Positions 33,279 to 41,824 of a DNA stretch of 64,000 nt are shown here, in pieces. The notes under the pieces are model-generated. The model saw only the letters and a program-made list of their open reading frames with translations. It was not told the DNA's origin and did no database searches. Position numbers and translations under genes: made by a program. Numbering within the stretch: position 1 is the first letter of the stretch; every line of letters starts with the position of its first letter. Origin of the DNA: an uncultured Synergistales bacterium (GTDB taxonomy: Bacteria > Synergistota > Synergistia > Synergistales > Aminobacteriaceae); NCBI GenBank assembly GCA_905234075.1, contig CAJOGI010000001.1, positions 186,001 to 250,000 on the forward strand. Reading direction: 5' to 3'.

Positions 33279-35210
33279 TTATTCCGCGTGGGCGATGACT
33301 GTCTCTCCGGCCTGCACATCAATTTCTGCGTTAAAGCTGAAATTCTCATAGCCTGAGTTATTCGTTATAACCATTATCGTAGTCAACGGGTGTCCTGCGG
33401 CTTTTATTTTTTCGGGGTCAAACGTTATGAGCTTCTGCCCAGCCTTAACTCTATCGCCCTCTTTAACGTGAATTGTAAAGCCTTCGCCCTTCATATCAAC
33501 CGTATCTAGGCCTATATGCAATAAAATTTCAAGGCCGTTAGACATTGTAAGGCCTATAGCGTGATTGCTGCCCTCCATAGTCTGCTCGACAATGCTGTCA
33601 ACGGGAGCAACGAGAACATTATCAACAGGTTCAATGGCTATTCCGTCGCCTAAAACTTTTTGAGCGAATGTAGCGTCAGGGACATCTTCAATAGCAGTGG
33701 TTTTTCCCGTTAAAAATGCTTTGAAATCTACCGGCGCATGTTCTAAGGCTGCTTTCTCTTCAACAGCTCTCAAAGCGGCTTCTTCTGCGGCTTCTTTGTC
33801 AATTCCTTTGCGCTTGCCTACTGCATAAGTTAAAGCAAAAGGAACCGCTACGGCTATGGCCATACAAATTGCAAACCAGGCAATGGAACCGGGCTTTATT
33901 GATAAAATTCCGGGAAGCCCTCCGACACCGATTGCGCTTGCAGTAACATTCGTGGCAGTACTCAAAATTCCCGCAACGCATGAACCAGCCATGCCGCAGA
34001 TAAACGGGAAGACATATTTTAAGTTTACACCGAACATAGCAGGCTCAGTAACGCCCAAATAACACGAAATACACGACGGAATATTAAGTTCTTTTGCTTT
34101 CGCGCTTCTTCTCTGGAGGAAAATCATTCCAAGAACCGCGCTTCCCTGCGCAATATTTGACAACGCTATCATAGGCCATAACATAGTGCCTCCGAAATCT
34201 GCTATTAATTGAATATCGATAGCGTTGCTCATGTGGTGAAGTCCCGTTATGACGAGAGGAGCATAGAAGAAACCAAATACAGCTCCGAATAAAACTCTGA
34301 ATGAGCCGCTTATTCCTGCATAGACCGCCGCAGAAATCCACGAAGCTATTTTCCAGCCTATAGGACCTAAAACAAAGTGAGCCGCCATTACAGCAAGCAA
34401 TAAACTGAAAAACGGCACGAGTATCATCTGAACAACCTGCGGAATAATTTTTTTGAAGAAACGTTCAAGATAAGCAAGCGTAAAAGCCGCCAGCATTGCC
34501 GGAAGAACCTGAGCCTGATAGCCAATCATGTTAATTTTAGCAAAGCCGAAGTTCCATTGATTAATCGTTCCTTTTGCTAGGGCATCGGCGACGGCGTAAG
34601 CGTTAGTCAACTGAGCAGACACAAGAGTTAAGCCAAGTATTAATCCAAGCATCTCAGTTCCGCCCATTTTCTTCATGATTGTCCAGCAAATTCCTACAGG
34701 TATTCCGACATGGAAGACAGCTTCGCCCAAGAGCCAAAGGAAATGGTCAACTCCTGCCCAAAATTGACTCTGACTGACAAGCGTAGCACCGTTGAAAATT
34801 TCCATGCTGTCGATAACATTGCGGAAGCCTAAAATTAAACCGCCTACGACTATGGCAGGAATTAAAGGAGCAAAAATTTCAGCGATTGATGTCATCAGAC
34901 GTTGAAGAATATTCTGATTCTGCTTCGACATGCTTTTTACTTCGGACTTTGAAACACCGGAAACGCCGGAAACTTCTGTGAAGTCATTATAAAAGTCCGC
35001 GACTTCATTGCCTATAATAACCTGAAACTGCCCGGCTTGAGTGAAAGTTCCCTTGACGGCGGAAATTGCCTCAATGCGTTTAATGTCGGCCTTCTTAGGG
35101 TCGCCCAGAACGTAGCGCATTCTTGTGATACAGTGAGAAACTGCAACGATATTCTCTTTTCCGCCGATGGCTTCGAGAAGTTCTCGTGCGTCAGATATAA
35201 ATTTACCCAC
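33279..35210 (-). CDS. treB: trehalose PTS permease, EIIB-EIIC-EIIA fusion
   Basis: A 643-residue protein. The EIIB domain (1-90) carries the phosphorylated Cys27 in HCITRMR. The EIIC domain (about 110-460) has ten or so membrane segments and the family block YLGVTEPAMFGVNLKY. The EIIA-Glc-like domain (about 510-643) has its active His565 in LLHIGLDTVDMKG. It imports and phosphorylates trehalose (inferred from the partner treC) using HPr. Enterobacterial TreB lacks the EIIA part and borrows Crr, so the fusion makes this system self-contained apart from EI and HPr, which are not in the window. Confidence 0.87.
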   Translation of the reverse strand: MGKFISDARELLEAIGGKENIVAVSHCITRMRYVLGDPKKADIKRIEAISAVKGTFTQAGQFQVIIGNEVADFYNDFTEVSGVSGVSKSEVKSMSKQNQNILQRLMTSIAEIFAPLIPAIVVGGLILGFRNVIDSMEIFNGATLVSQSQFWAGVDHFLWLLGEAVFHVGIPVGICWTIMKKMGGTEMLGLILGLTLVSAQLTNAYAVADALAKGTINQWNFGFAKINMIGYQAQVLPAMLAAFTLAYLERFFKKIIPQVVQMILVPFFSLLLAVMAAHFVLGPIGWKIASWISAAVYAGISGSFRVLFGAVFGFFYAPLVITGLHHMSNAIDIQLIADFGGTMLWPMIALSNIAQGSAVLGMIFLQRRSAKAKELNIPSCISCYLGVTEPAMFGVNLKYVFPFICGMAGSCVAGILSTATNVTASAIGVGGLPGILSIKPGSIAWFAICMAIAVAVPFALTYAVGKRKGIDKEAAEEAALRAVEEKAALEHAPVDFKAFLTGKTTAIEDVPDATFAQKVLGDGIAIEPVDNVLVAPVDSIVEQTMEGSNHAIGLTMSNGLEILLHIGLDTVDMKGEGFTIHVKEGDRVKAGQKLITFDPEKIKAAGHPLTTIMVITNNSGYENFSFNAEIDVQAGETVIAHAE

Positions 35211-35290
35211 GATTTTTTATCCTCCTAAAAAAAATAAATTTTGGAAAAAATAAATTTGAAGTTGAAGTTTTATGAAGTACTGGTTGCGTG

Positions 35291-35319
35291 ATTGTAGCAA
35301 AGATAAAATAAATTCACAA
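35291..35319 (-). promoter_or_regulatory. sigma-70-type promoter of tre operon
   Basis: On the minus strand TTGTGA (35314..35319), a spacer of exactly 17 bases and TACAAT (35291..35296). It lies 80 bases before the PTS start codon. Confidence 0.7.
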
Positions 35320-35369
35320 TGATTTTTCATGCGATACGGATAAGAATTTAACGCAAAATTTTTTTTCAG

Positions 35370-35478
35370 AGCCTCGTGAAAAAATTTCAAACTTTATTTT
35401 TTTAATCAGCTTCGTAAAATTTTATGGACGCTAAAAAATTTTAACTCTTGTGTAGTCCCCATTGTAGTCCCCAAAAAT
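35370..35478 (-). repeat. dispersed TAGTCCCC element, copy B
   Basis: In minus orientation it runs GGGGACTACAATGGGGACTAC, ACAAGAG, TTAAAATTTTTTAGCGTCC, ATAAAATTTTACGAAG, ATTAAAAAAATAAAG and AAATTTTTTCACGAGG. It starts right at the T-tract of the mgl terminator. With the terminator and the tre promoter it fills 35211..35537. Confidence 0.7.
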
Positions 35479-35507
35479 AAACAGTCCCCGATTTTTTCGA
35501 GGACTGT
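35473..35507 (-). terminator. terminator of mgl operon
   Basis: An 11-bp stem (35481..35491 with 35497..35507) contains one G-U pair that exists only in minus-strand RNA. It is followed by TTTATTTTTG. It ends the binding-protein and transporter operon. Confidence 0.85.
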
Positions 35508-35537
35508 CAAAAATTCGCAGAGATTATAACACAGAAA

Positions 35538-36761
35538 TTATTTTCTGCGGTATTTTGTTAAGTCAATCGCAACTGCGACGGCAATAATTACGCCCTTAAT
35601 AACCTGCTGCCACATGGGCGACACGTTAATGAACTGCAGGCCGTACTGAATAATCGTGAAGATCAAAACGCCCATGACAATTCCGCCGACCTTGCCGATA
35701 CCTCCGCTAAGAGAGACACCGCCGACAACGCACGCCGCTATAGCGTCAAGTTCGTAACCGTTGCCGTAGTTGTTCGTCGCTCCTGCCGTTCTTGCGGCTT
35801 CGAGAACTCCGGCTATGCCGTATAAACATGACGCAAGAATGAAAATTCCCATGATGTTTCTGAAAACGTTAATGCCTGCGACGACAGCCGCCTCTCTGTT
35901 TCCGCCGATAGCATAGACGTTTTTGCCGAAGACTGTTTTATTCAGAACGAACCAGATTATTACGCAGATTACTAAGGCTATCGGGATTAAGATAGAAATT
36001 CCCGGAAAGCCCTGATAAATTCCTGCGAATAATCTCATCTGCCCAAGCTGCGCGAAGTCCGGCCTGATGCCTCCGATAGGCTGTGAGTTGTTGGGCGGCA
36101 TGTCGAAATAAAGCGAGCAGGCTCCGTAAATAATAACCTGAACGGCCAATGTCGCTATGAAAGGGTGCATGTCGTATTTAGCGACTAAGAAGCCGTTTAA
36201 CGCTCCGAAGATCATGCACGCAACGATAGCGATTAAAATCGGCATCCATAATTGAACCTGCGGAAGGTCGGGGAAAAATCTGTTCGCATATGTAGCAGTC
36301 TGGAGCATTGAGGCCGACACGACCGAAGCGAGACCGACCATGCGTCCGGCTGAAAGGTCAGTGCCTGCGATTAAAAGAGTGAAACAAATTCCCAGTGCCA
36401 TTATTAATTTTGTTGACGACTGCGTGAGAATATCGAGAGCGACTCTTATCTGCATGAAGCGCGGCTGTAAAATACAAATTACGATGACCAAGACTAACAT
36501 TGCCAATAAAATCGCGTTGTTCGTCAAAAATTCGCCGAATGATTTTTTTGAGAGCTCAAGTTCTTTTGCGCCCGGCTTCATCATAAAGCCCTTGCAGGCA
36601 AAGCCGAGACCGATAATAATTAAAAATATCGGGAGGTCGTAAATTTTTCTGTTGAGTCCCATCGGTGCTTTTGCAAAGTAGAGAATTATTCCCAGCGCAA
36701 GCACTACAAGTCCGCAGACTGTGAACAATTTTTTTGTTTTTGAAACGTTGTTTTCTGCCAT
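35538..36761 (-). CDS. mglC: galactose/methyl-galactoside ABC permease MglC
   Basis: About 407 residues from the ATG at 36761, which has AAAGGAG upstream (the open frame extends a few codons further but without a better site). It has about ten to eleven membrane segments and the RbsC/MglC family blocks LGICFTLLIAGTDLSAGRMVGLASV, GALNGFLVAKYDMHPFIATLAVQ, GKNVYAIGGNREAAVVAGINV and ELDAIAACVVGGVSLSGGIGKVGG. It is the membrane channel for sugar uptake with MglA and MglB. It is somewhat longer than E. coli MglC (336), with an extra N-terminal part. Confidence 0.9.
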   Translation of the reverse strand: MAENNVSKTKKLFTVCGLVVLALGIILYFAKAPMGLNRKIYDLPIFLIIIGLGFACKGFMMKPGAKELELSKKSFGEFLTNNAILLAMLVLVIVICILQPRFMQIRVALDILTQSSTKLIMALGICFTLLIAGTDLSAGRMVGLASVVSASMLQTATYANRFFPDLPQVQLWMPILIAIVACMIFGALNGFLVAKYDMHPFIATLAVQVIIYGACSLYFDMPPNNSQPIGGIRPDFAQLGQMRLFAGIYQGFPGISILIPIALVICVIIWFVLNKTVFGKNVYAIGGNREAAVVAGINVFRNIMGIFILASCLYGIAGVLEAARTAGATNNYGNGYELDAIAACVVGGVSLSGGIGKVGGIVMGVLIFTIIQYGLQFINVSPMWQQVIKGVIIAVAVAIDLTKYRRK

Positions 36762-36832
36762 GATAAAAATTTTTCTCCTTTCATTATTTTCAGCTAGAAG
36801 CAAAGAGCAAAGAGTAAGATTTTTTACCTCCT

Positions 36833-36858
36833 ACCTCCTACTTCCTAACTCCTACCTG
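36833..36858 (-). repeat. heptamer repeat array between mglA and mglC
   Basis: In minus orientation: CAGG, TAGGAGT, TAGGAAG, TAGGAGG and TAGGAGG, then TAAAA. Same unit order as at 26307..26345. It sits directly after the mglA stop. Confidence 0.85.
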
Positions 36859-36861
36859 TTG

Positions 36862-38400
36862 TTACGCCGCTGTATTTTCTTTACGGCCTGCGAACTGTGT
36901 CGCTAGTGCCATGATTTTTTCTTGAGTATATTCGCCCTTGTTCAAGAAGCCCGTTACGCGCCCTTCGCACATTACCATAATGCGGTCTGACATTCCCATG
37001 AGTTCCGGCATTTCTGACGAGATCATAATGATTGAACGCCCTAAAGAAATTTGCTCAAGCATGATGTTATAAATTTCGTACTTTGCTCCAACGTCAATGC
37101 CTCGTGTGGGCTCGTCAAGAATGAGAATATCCGAGTTAGTCAGAAGCCAGCGGGCTATTAAAACTTTCTGCTGATTTCCGCCTGAAAGATTTTGAATTAA
37201 AGTTTCAAGCGAAGGCGTTTTGACGTTTAACTTTTTACATTCTCTGTCAGCTTCAACGCGCATTTTCTTTTCGTTCAAAATTCCTAAATTCGCGTAGTGT
37301 TTTTGATTAGCTATGACGGTGTTCTCAAGTATCGGCAAAATCCCGAAAATTCCCGTCGCTCTTCGTTCCTCTGTTAAAAGAGCGAGTCCCTTTGATTTAG
37401 CAAAGCCGGGATTTTTATTTGTGTACTTCGCGCCGTTCAGATAAATCTGTCCTGAAGCAATGCCGCGAAGTCCGAACAGAGCCTCGACAAATTCCGTCCT
37501 CTGGGCTCCGACAAGTCCGCCGATGCCTAAAATTTCCTGCTTATGAAGTTCAAAGCTGACATCTTGGAAAGATTTTTTCAGCGGCGAGCAGACATGTTCA
37601 ACTTTCAAAACTACATCATCGCTCGGCTTGCCCTCACGCGGCGGGAACTGGTTAGTCATTTCGCGCCCGACCATTTGTTTAATTATGAAGTCGATCGTTA
37701 ATTTTTCGCCCGTTGCTTTATCAGTAACAGGCCAAGTGCCGACATACTGACCGTCCCTCATGATTGTAACTTCATCGGAAATTTCGAGAATTTCTTTCAT
37801 CTTGTGAGAAATATAAATGAAAGCAACTCCCTGTGCGCGAAGCCTGTTAATAATTTTGAAAAGGTGTTCGACTTCTCTGTCTGAAAGCGATGAGGTAGGC
37901 TCGTCAAGAATTATTATTTTTGCTTTCATATCGACAGCACGGGCAATCTCCATCATCTGAAGAATAGCGGCTGACTGTTCGCCGGCGAGAGCTAACGGAT
38001 CAACGTCAAGCTCTAAGTCATCAAATAATGCCTTAGTCTTATCGTACATTGCTTTATGGTCAACAACGCCCATATGGCCGGGAAATCTTCCTAAGTAAAC
38101 ATTTTCCATGACCGAACGGAATCTAATCGGGTGAAGTTCCTGATGAACCATAGCGATGCCCTGATCCATTGCCTGACGCGCTGAATGAATGTTTGCTTTT
38201 TTGCCATCAAGGAAAATTTCTCCGCCGTCGGGGTTATAAATTCCGAAGAGACATTTCATTAACGTTGATTTTCCTGCGCCGTTCTCACCCATTAAAGCGT
38301 GAACAGTTCCGGCTCTGACGTTCAAGTTTACGTTATCGAGAGCTTTAACGCCGGGAAATGTCTTCGTAATGTTTTTCATTTCGAGTAAATACTCGCTCAC
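36862..38400 (-). CDS. mglA: galactose/methyl-galactoside ABC ATPase MglA
   Basis: A 512-residue ATPase with two ABC modules, as in the ribose/galactose class. The first has Walker A GENGAGKS (38-45) and DEPTSSLSD. The second has LSGGNQQKVLIARWL and DEPTRGIDVGA, and a degenerate P-loop region (GIGGLVGAQRTE), as is normal for these proteins. It energises uptake with MglC. It overlaps the upstream mglB stop by four bases. Confidence 0.94.
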   Translation of the reverse strand: MSEYLLEMKNITKTFPGVKALDNVNLNVRAGTVHALMGENGAGKSTLMKCLFGIYNPDGGEIFLDGKKANIHSARQAMDQGIAMVHQELHPIRFRSVMENVYLGRFPGHMGVVDHKAMYDKTKALFDDLELDVDPLALAGEQSAAILQMMEIARAVDMKAKIIILDEPTSSLSDREVEHLFKIINRLRAQGVAFIYISHKMKEILEISDEVTIMRDGQYVGTWPVTDKATGEKLTIDFIIKQMVGREMTNQFPPREGKPSDDVVLKVEHVCSPLKKSFQDVSFELHKQEILGIGGLVGAQRTEFVEALFGLRGIASGQIYLNGAKYTNKNPGFAKSKGLALLTEERRATGIFGILPILENTVIANQKHYANLGILNEKKMRVEADRECKKLNVKTPSLETLIQNLSGGNQQKVLIARWLLTNSDILILDEPTRGIDVGAKYEIYNIMLEQISLGRSIIMISSEMPELMGMSDRIMVMCEGRVTGFLNKGEYTQEKIMALATQFAGRKENTAA

Positions 38401-39389
38401 TTGTTCTCACCTCTCGTAACTTTCTGATAAGGTATCCAGATATATTTATTGTCTGTAATTTCGTAGCCGATTGATTTCACATCGCCGCCTGAAGCTAAAG
38501 CATAAGCAAGTTTTACGGCAGCGGCTCCCTGATTGTCGGAGTCATTAAGGACTGTTCCGAGCATTTCGCCCTTGTTCATAGCGTCAAGAGCTGAGGCGTT
38601 CGCGTCAACTCCTACAACGGGAATATAAAAATTTTTATCGCCTTTGTTATAGTCGCTGTTCTTTAACGCTTCGACTGCGCCTAAAGCCATTTCGTCATTA
38701 TTTGCGATGACGGCTTCAATATTTTCCGGGCCGATTGCCATTGTAAAAGCGTTCATAATCTGCATGGCCTGAAGTTTATCCCAGTTAGCAATCGCGCTTG
38801 CAATTTCGACGGGTTCAATGCCTGCGTTTTTAATTGCCTCGACAGAATATTTTGAGCGCAAAATCATATCTTGATGTCCGTTCTGGCCTTTTAATAAAAC
38901 GAATTGAATTTTGCCGTCGTGATTTTTATCTGCTGCCGGGTTTGCTTTGAAGTAATCTGCGATAATCTGCCCTGCTTCTGTCCCGGACTCTTCAGCTTTT
39001 GCTCCGACATAGTAAGCCTTTTCGTAAGAGTTCAAAATTTCTTCGGGCGGCTCTCTGTTTATAAAAACTACGGGAATATTTGCAGCCTTTGCTTTGTCGA
39101 TTATTAACTGCGATGACATTCTATCGACGGGATTAACGATTAAAACTTTTACGCCGTCAGCAATGAATTTATCAATCTGTTCGTTCTGTGTTATCTGATT
39201 GTCTTGGCCGTCAGCGTGTTCAATTTTTGCGCCGAGTTTCTCACTTTCCGCGCTCATTGCATTTCTGAAGCGGAGCATGAAAGCGTCATTAAATCTGTAA
39301 ATACACGAGCCTATTTTTATTTCGTCTGCTGAGGCCGTAAATGAAAAGACAAGCAAAAAAGTTAATGCAAGTATAAAAACTTTACGCAA
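38397..39389 (-). CDS. mglB: galactose-binding periplasmic protein, second copy
   Basis: A 330-residue periplasmic binding protein with a signal peptide (VFILALTFLLVFSFTASA). Sugar- and fold-specific blocks are IGSCIYRFNDAFMLRFRNAM, VLIVNPVDRMSSQLIIDKAK, INREPPEEIL, NWDKLQAMQIMNAF, NNDEMALGAVEAL and VGVDANASALDAM. It is close to the adjacent 39469..40485 protein. The start is a TTG with GGAGAGGTGA upstream. It feeds MglAC. Confidence 0.9.
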   Translation of the reverse strand: MRKVFILALTFLLVFSFTASADEIKIGSCIYRFNDAFMLRFRNAMSAESEKLGAKIEHADGQDNQITQNEQIDKFIADGVKVLIVNPVDRMSSQLIIDKAKAANIPVVFINREPPEEILNSYEKAYYVGAKAEESGTEAGQIIADYFKANPAADKNHDGKIQFVLLKGQNGHQDMILRSKYSVEAIKNAGIEPVEIASAIANWDKLQAMQIMNAFTMAIGPENIEAVIANNDEMALGAVEALKNSDYNKGDKNFYIPVVGVDANASALDAMNKGEMLGTVLNDSDNQGAAAVKLAYALASGGDVKSIGYEITDNKYIWIPYQKVTRGENK

Positions 39390-39410
39390 GAAAAATTCAC
39401 CTCTCCGTTC

Positions 39411-39450
39411 TAAAAAAATAATCCCTCCACCTGCCTAAGGCAGGCGAGGG
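39411..39450 (-). terminator. intra-operon terminator or attenuator between tandem mglB genes
   Basis: A GC-rich stem (39423..39450, core CCTGCC-TTA-GGCAGG, extended by CCCTC with GAGGG around a bulge) is followed on the minus strand by ATTATTTTTTT. It lies between the first binding protein gene and the rest of the operon and should raise the level of the first product over the rest. Confidence 0.75.
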
Positions 39451-39468
39451 GGGTCAATAAAAATATTT

Positions 39469-40485
39469 TTATTTCATAAATTCTTTGTAATTTTCAACAG
39501 TAACGGGTCTGTAAGGGATCCAGATATATTTTCCGTCAGTAATTTTGTAGCCGATTGACTCATCAGTTACTGCTTTGCCGTCAGCGGCGACTACTGCAAC
39601 TTTAACTGCTGCGAAGCCCTGATTGTCCGCGTCATTGAGAACTGTGCCGAGCATTTCGCCCTTGCTCATTGCCTCAAGAGCCGGTGCCGTCGCGTCAACT
39701 CCAACGACGGGAACATATTTTGAAGCGTCGCCGAGATTGTAGCCTTCAGCTTTAAGAGCCTCGATCGCGCCGAGTGCCATATCGTCGTTATTTGCAAGGA
39801 CTGCTTCAATGTTGTCAACGCCGACTGCGGAAATAAAGCCCTTCATTTTGTCGGTAGCCTGAACTTTGTCCCAGTTTGCCGTGTCGCTTCCAAGCTCGAC
39901 GATTTCAAAGCCGCCCTCTTTCATTGCCTTCGTTGAGTACTCTGTGCGGAGAACTGCGTCCTGATGTCCCTGCTCGCCGCGAAGCATAATGTACTGGATT
40001 TTGCCGTCTTTGTTCTTATCTGCTTCCGGGTGTGATTTGAAGTAGTCAACGATGATCTGGCCTGACTGCGTGCCGGACTCTTCGGCTTTTGCTCCAACGT
40101 ACCAGATTTTGTCGTAAGCATTCATAACTTCAGCGTAAGGCTCGCGGTTAATGAAGACTATCGGAAGTCCTTCGGCCTTTGCCTTATTCATGAGAGGCTC
40201 TGCGGCTGTACGGTCAACGGGGTTGACGATAAGAGCATTTGCACCCTTTGAAATATAAGCGTCAACCTGATCGTTCTGCATGGGCTGACGGTTCTGGGAG
40301 TCAACGATTTCAAGCTCTCCGCCTTCTCTGTCCATTTCGGCCTTCATTGCATTACGAACGCCGGTCATAAACGTGTCGTCAAACTTGTAAATGCACGCGC
40401 CAACAAGAGCGTCAGTTGCTGCGAAAGCCGCGACTGACGATACTGCCAAACAAACTGCTGCGAATAATACAACATGCTTTTTCAT
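39469..40485 (-). CDS. mglB: galactose-binding periplasmic protein, first copy
   Basis: A 338-residue periplasmic binding protein with signal peptide (VVLFAAVCLAVSSVAAFA). It matches its downstream neighbour block by block: GACIYKFDDTFMTGVRNAM, ALIVNPVDRTAAEPLMNKAK, INREPYAEVM, NWDKVQATDKM, NNDDMALGAIEAL and VGVDATAPALEAM. These are the residues that line the sugar pocket and hinge in MglB. It has a strong AGGAGG site. It is the first gene of the operon, followed by an attenuator, so it is probably the most abundant product. Confidence 0.92.
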   Translation of the reverse strand: MKKHVVLFAAVCLAVSSVAAFAATDALVGACIYKFDDTFMTGVRNAMKAEMDREGGELEIVDSQNRQPMQNDQVDAYISKGANALIVNPVDRTAAEPLMNKAKAEGLPIVFINREPYAEVMNAYDKIWYVGAKAEESGTQSGQIIVDYFKSHPEADKNKDGKIQYIMLRGEQGHQDAVLRTEYSTKAMKEGGFEIVELGSDTANWDKVQATDKMKGFISAVGVDNIEAVLANNDDMALGAIEALKAEGYNLGDASKYVPVVGVDATAPALEAMSKGEMLGTVLNDADNQGFAAVKVAVVAADGKAVTDESIGYKITDGKYIWIPYRPVTVENYKEFMK

Positions 40486-40515
40486 GATAAAAAAACAACC
40501 TCCTGAAAATTTTTT

Positions 40516-41631
40516 TTATTTTCCAACGCGCTCAAAACTAATTTTTTTTACGCGAGGGATTCCTAAAATTATTAATAATGAAAACACCTCAAGCCCGGCA
40601 TTACAGCCGCCGCTGTTATTTTTTTTCGTGTAATAAGTTACACTTCCGCTCGAACTTTCCGGAATATCGCTGTCATATCCTGTTGAGGCATTCGTAAATT
40701 TTACGTCGTAATAAAAAGTTCCCGCGCCGCCGTCTTTACGGGTAAGACCCGAAACATTTACGCGCCATTCTTCGCCGTTGTTATAGCCTGAAATATTATT
40801 CGGCCTGAAAATTATGCACTCGTCATAAGCATAACTCTCTTGATTATCATAAAAATCTCCGTCGCTGTTTGAGCTTGAAAAATTCCAAGACTTGCCGTCG
40901 CTCAAGCGAGTCAGCGTTACTTTCACGGAGCTTTTTGTGCTTTTATCAAAAATATCGCTGTTTAATACGACGCACCACGCCGTATCGGTATAAAAATATG
41001 TCAAAGGGTGCTCGCGCTTATTCGTCGGCCATGTAATAAACTCGTCGCTTATGGGCCACGAACCGTTATTATTTTCTTCGATTACGTAAGTTGCTGAATA
41101 GCCTCTCCGCGTACTGATGCCGAAGCCCGTCTGTTTTAATCTTGGGTTCATGAGCCAACGCCTGTGGCCTATACGCGAAATGTTAGAATTGTCCGAGTCG
41201 TCCATGTAGCCTTTGAGGCTCTTGCTTATCGTCATGTTACCGTAAGTCTGTCCGCCGGTAATTATTTTGCCCACCGCTAAATTTCCGTGCGTCGTAGCGT
41301 CATAGCCAAGCTCATAAAATGACTGGCTCATGTCGGAAGGCTTTGACGGCGTGTGAGTGAGAGTGTCTATAGCATCAAGCAAAACCGCTCCGTGCTGTGC
41401 CTTATTCGTATAGTCTGAATTTAATGTTACGTTGTTAGGAACTCCGATAAGCCAGCGAATGTAATTTAATTCTTGAAGCGCATTATTAAGAACTTCCGCT
41501 TTGACTGACCCTGCGTAATACGGCGAGAACGTCGGCGCAGAATTATACGTATCATCAGCCGCAGCCGATGACACACAGAAAAATGAAAACAGCAAAACTG
41601 CTACAAAAGTTCTCAGCTTCAAAAATGACAA
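40516..41631 (-). CDS. CAP-domain exported protein with Synergist-CTERM sorting signal
   Basis: A 371-residue protein with a signal peptide (TFVAVLLFSFFCVSSAAA). It has a CAP/SCP-type domain: ALQELNYIRWLIGVPNNVTLNSDYTNKAQHGAVLLDAI, then LGYDATTHGNLAVG and RIGHRRWLMNPRLKQTGFG. The tail has GGCNAG, the hydrophobic LEVFSLLIILGIP, then RVKK and a few further residues, which fits the Synergist-CTERM signal thought to direct cell-surface sorting. The extra residues after the basic cluster (ISFERVGK) are a little longer than usual. It identifies the phylum. Confidence 0.85.
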   Translation of the reverse strand: MSFLKLRTFVAVLLFSFFCVSSAAADDTYNSAPTFSPYYAGSVKAEVLNNALQELNYIRWLIGVPNNVTLNSDYTNKAQHGAVLLDAIDTLTHTPSKPSDMSQSFYELGYDATTHGNLAVGKIITGGQTYGNMTISKSLKGYMDDSDNSNISRIGHRRWLMNPRLKQTGFGISTRRGYSATYVIEENNNGSWPISDEFITWPTNKREHPLTYFYTDTAWCVVLNSDIFDKSTKSSVKVTLTRLSDGKSWNFSSSNSDGDFYDNQESYAYDECIIFRPNNISGYNNGEEWRVNVSGLTRKDGGAGTFYYDVKFTNASTGYDSDIPESSSGSVTYYTKKNNSGGCNAGLEVFSLLIILGIPRVKKISFERVGK

Positions 41632-41824
41632 CCCCCTGAAAAATTTTTTTATTTTCCGTCGCGTAGAAAATTTTTGAAGTTCGGCGGAGATTTTTGTTTT
41701 ATGAAATTCTGGATTGCGTATATTATAAATAAAATTTCTAAAAAAAAATTGCGTAAGTTACACGAAAATTTTTTCACATGATAAAATTTTTTCGTCTAAA
41801 ATTTTTTAGGAGGTTAAGATTTTT

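Noticed and set aside
6681-36858. Heptamer arrays as CRISPR-like repeats
   Set aside because: Units are contiguous 7-mers with no spacers, and no cas genes are present.
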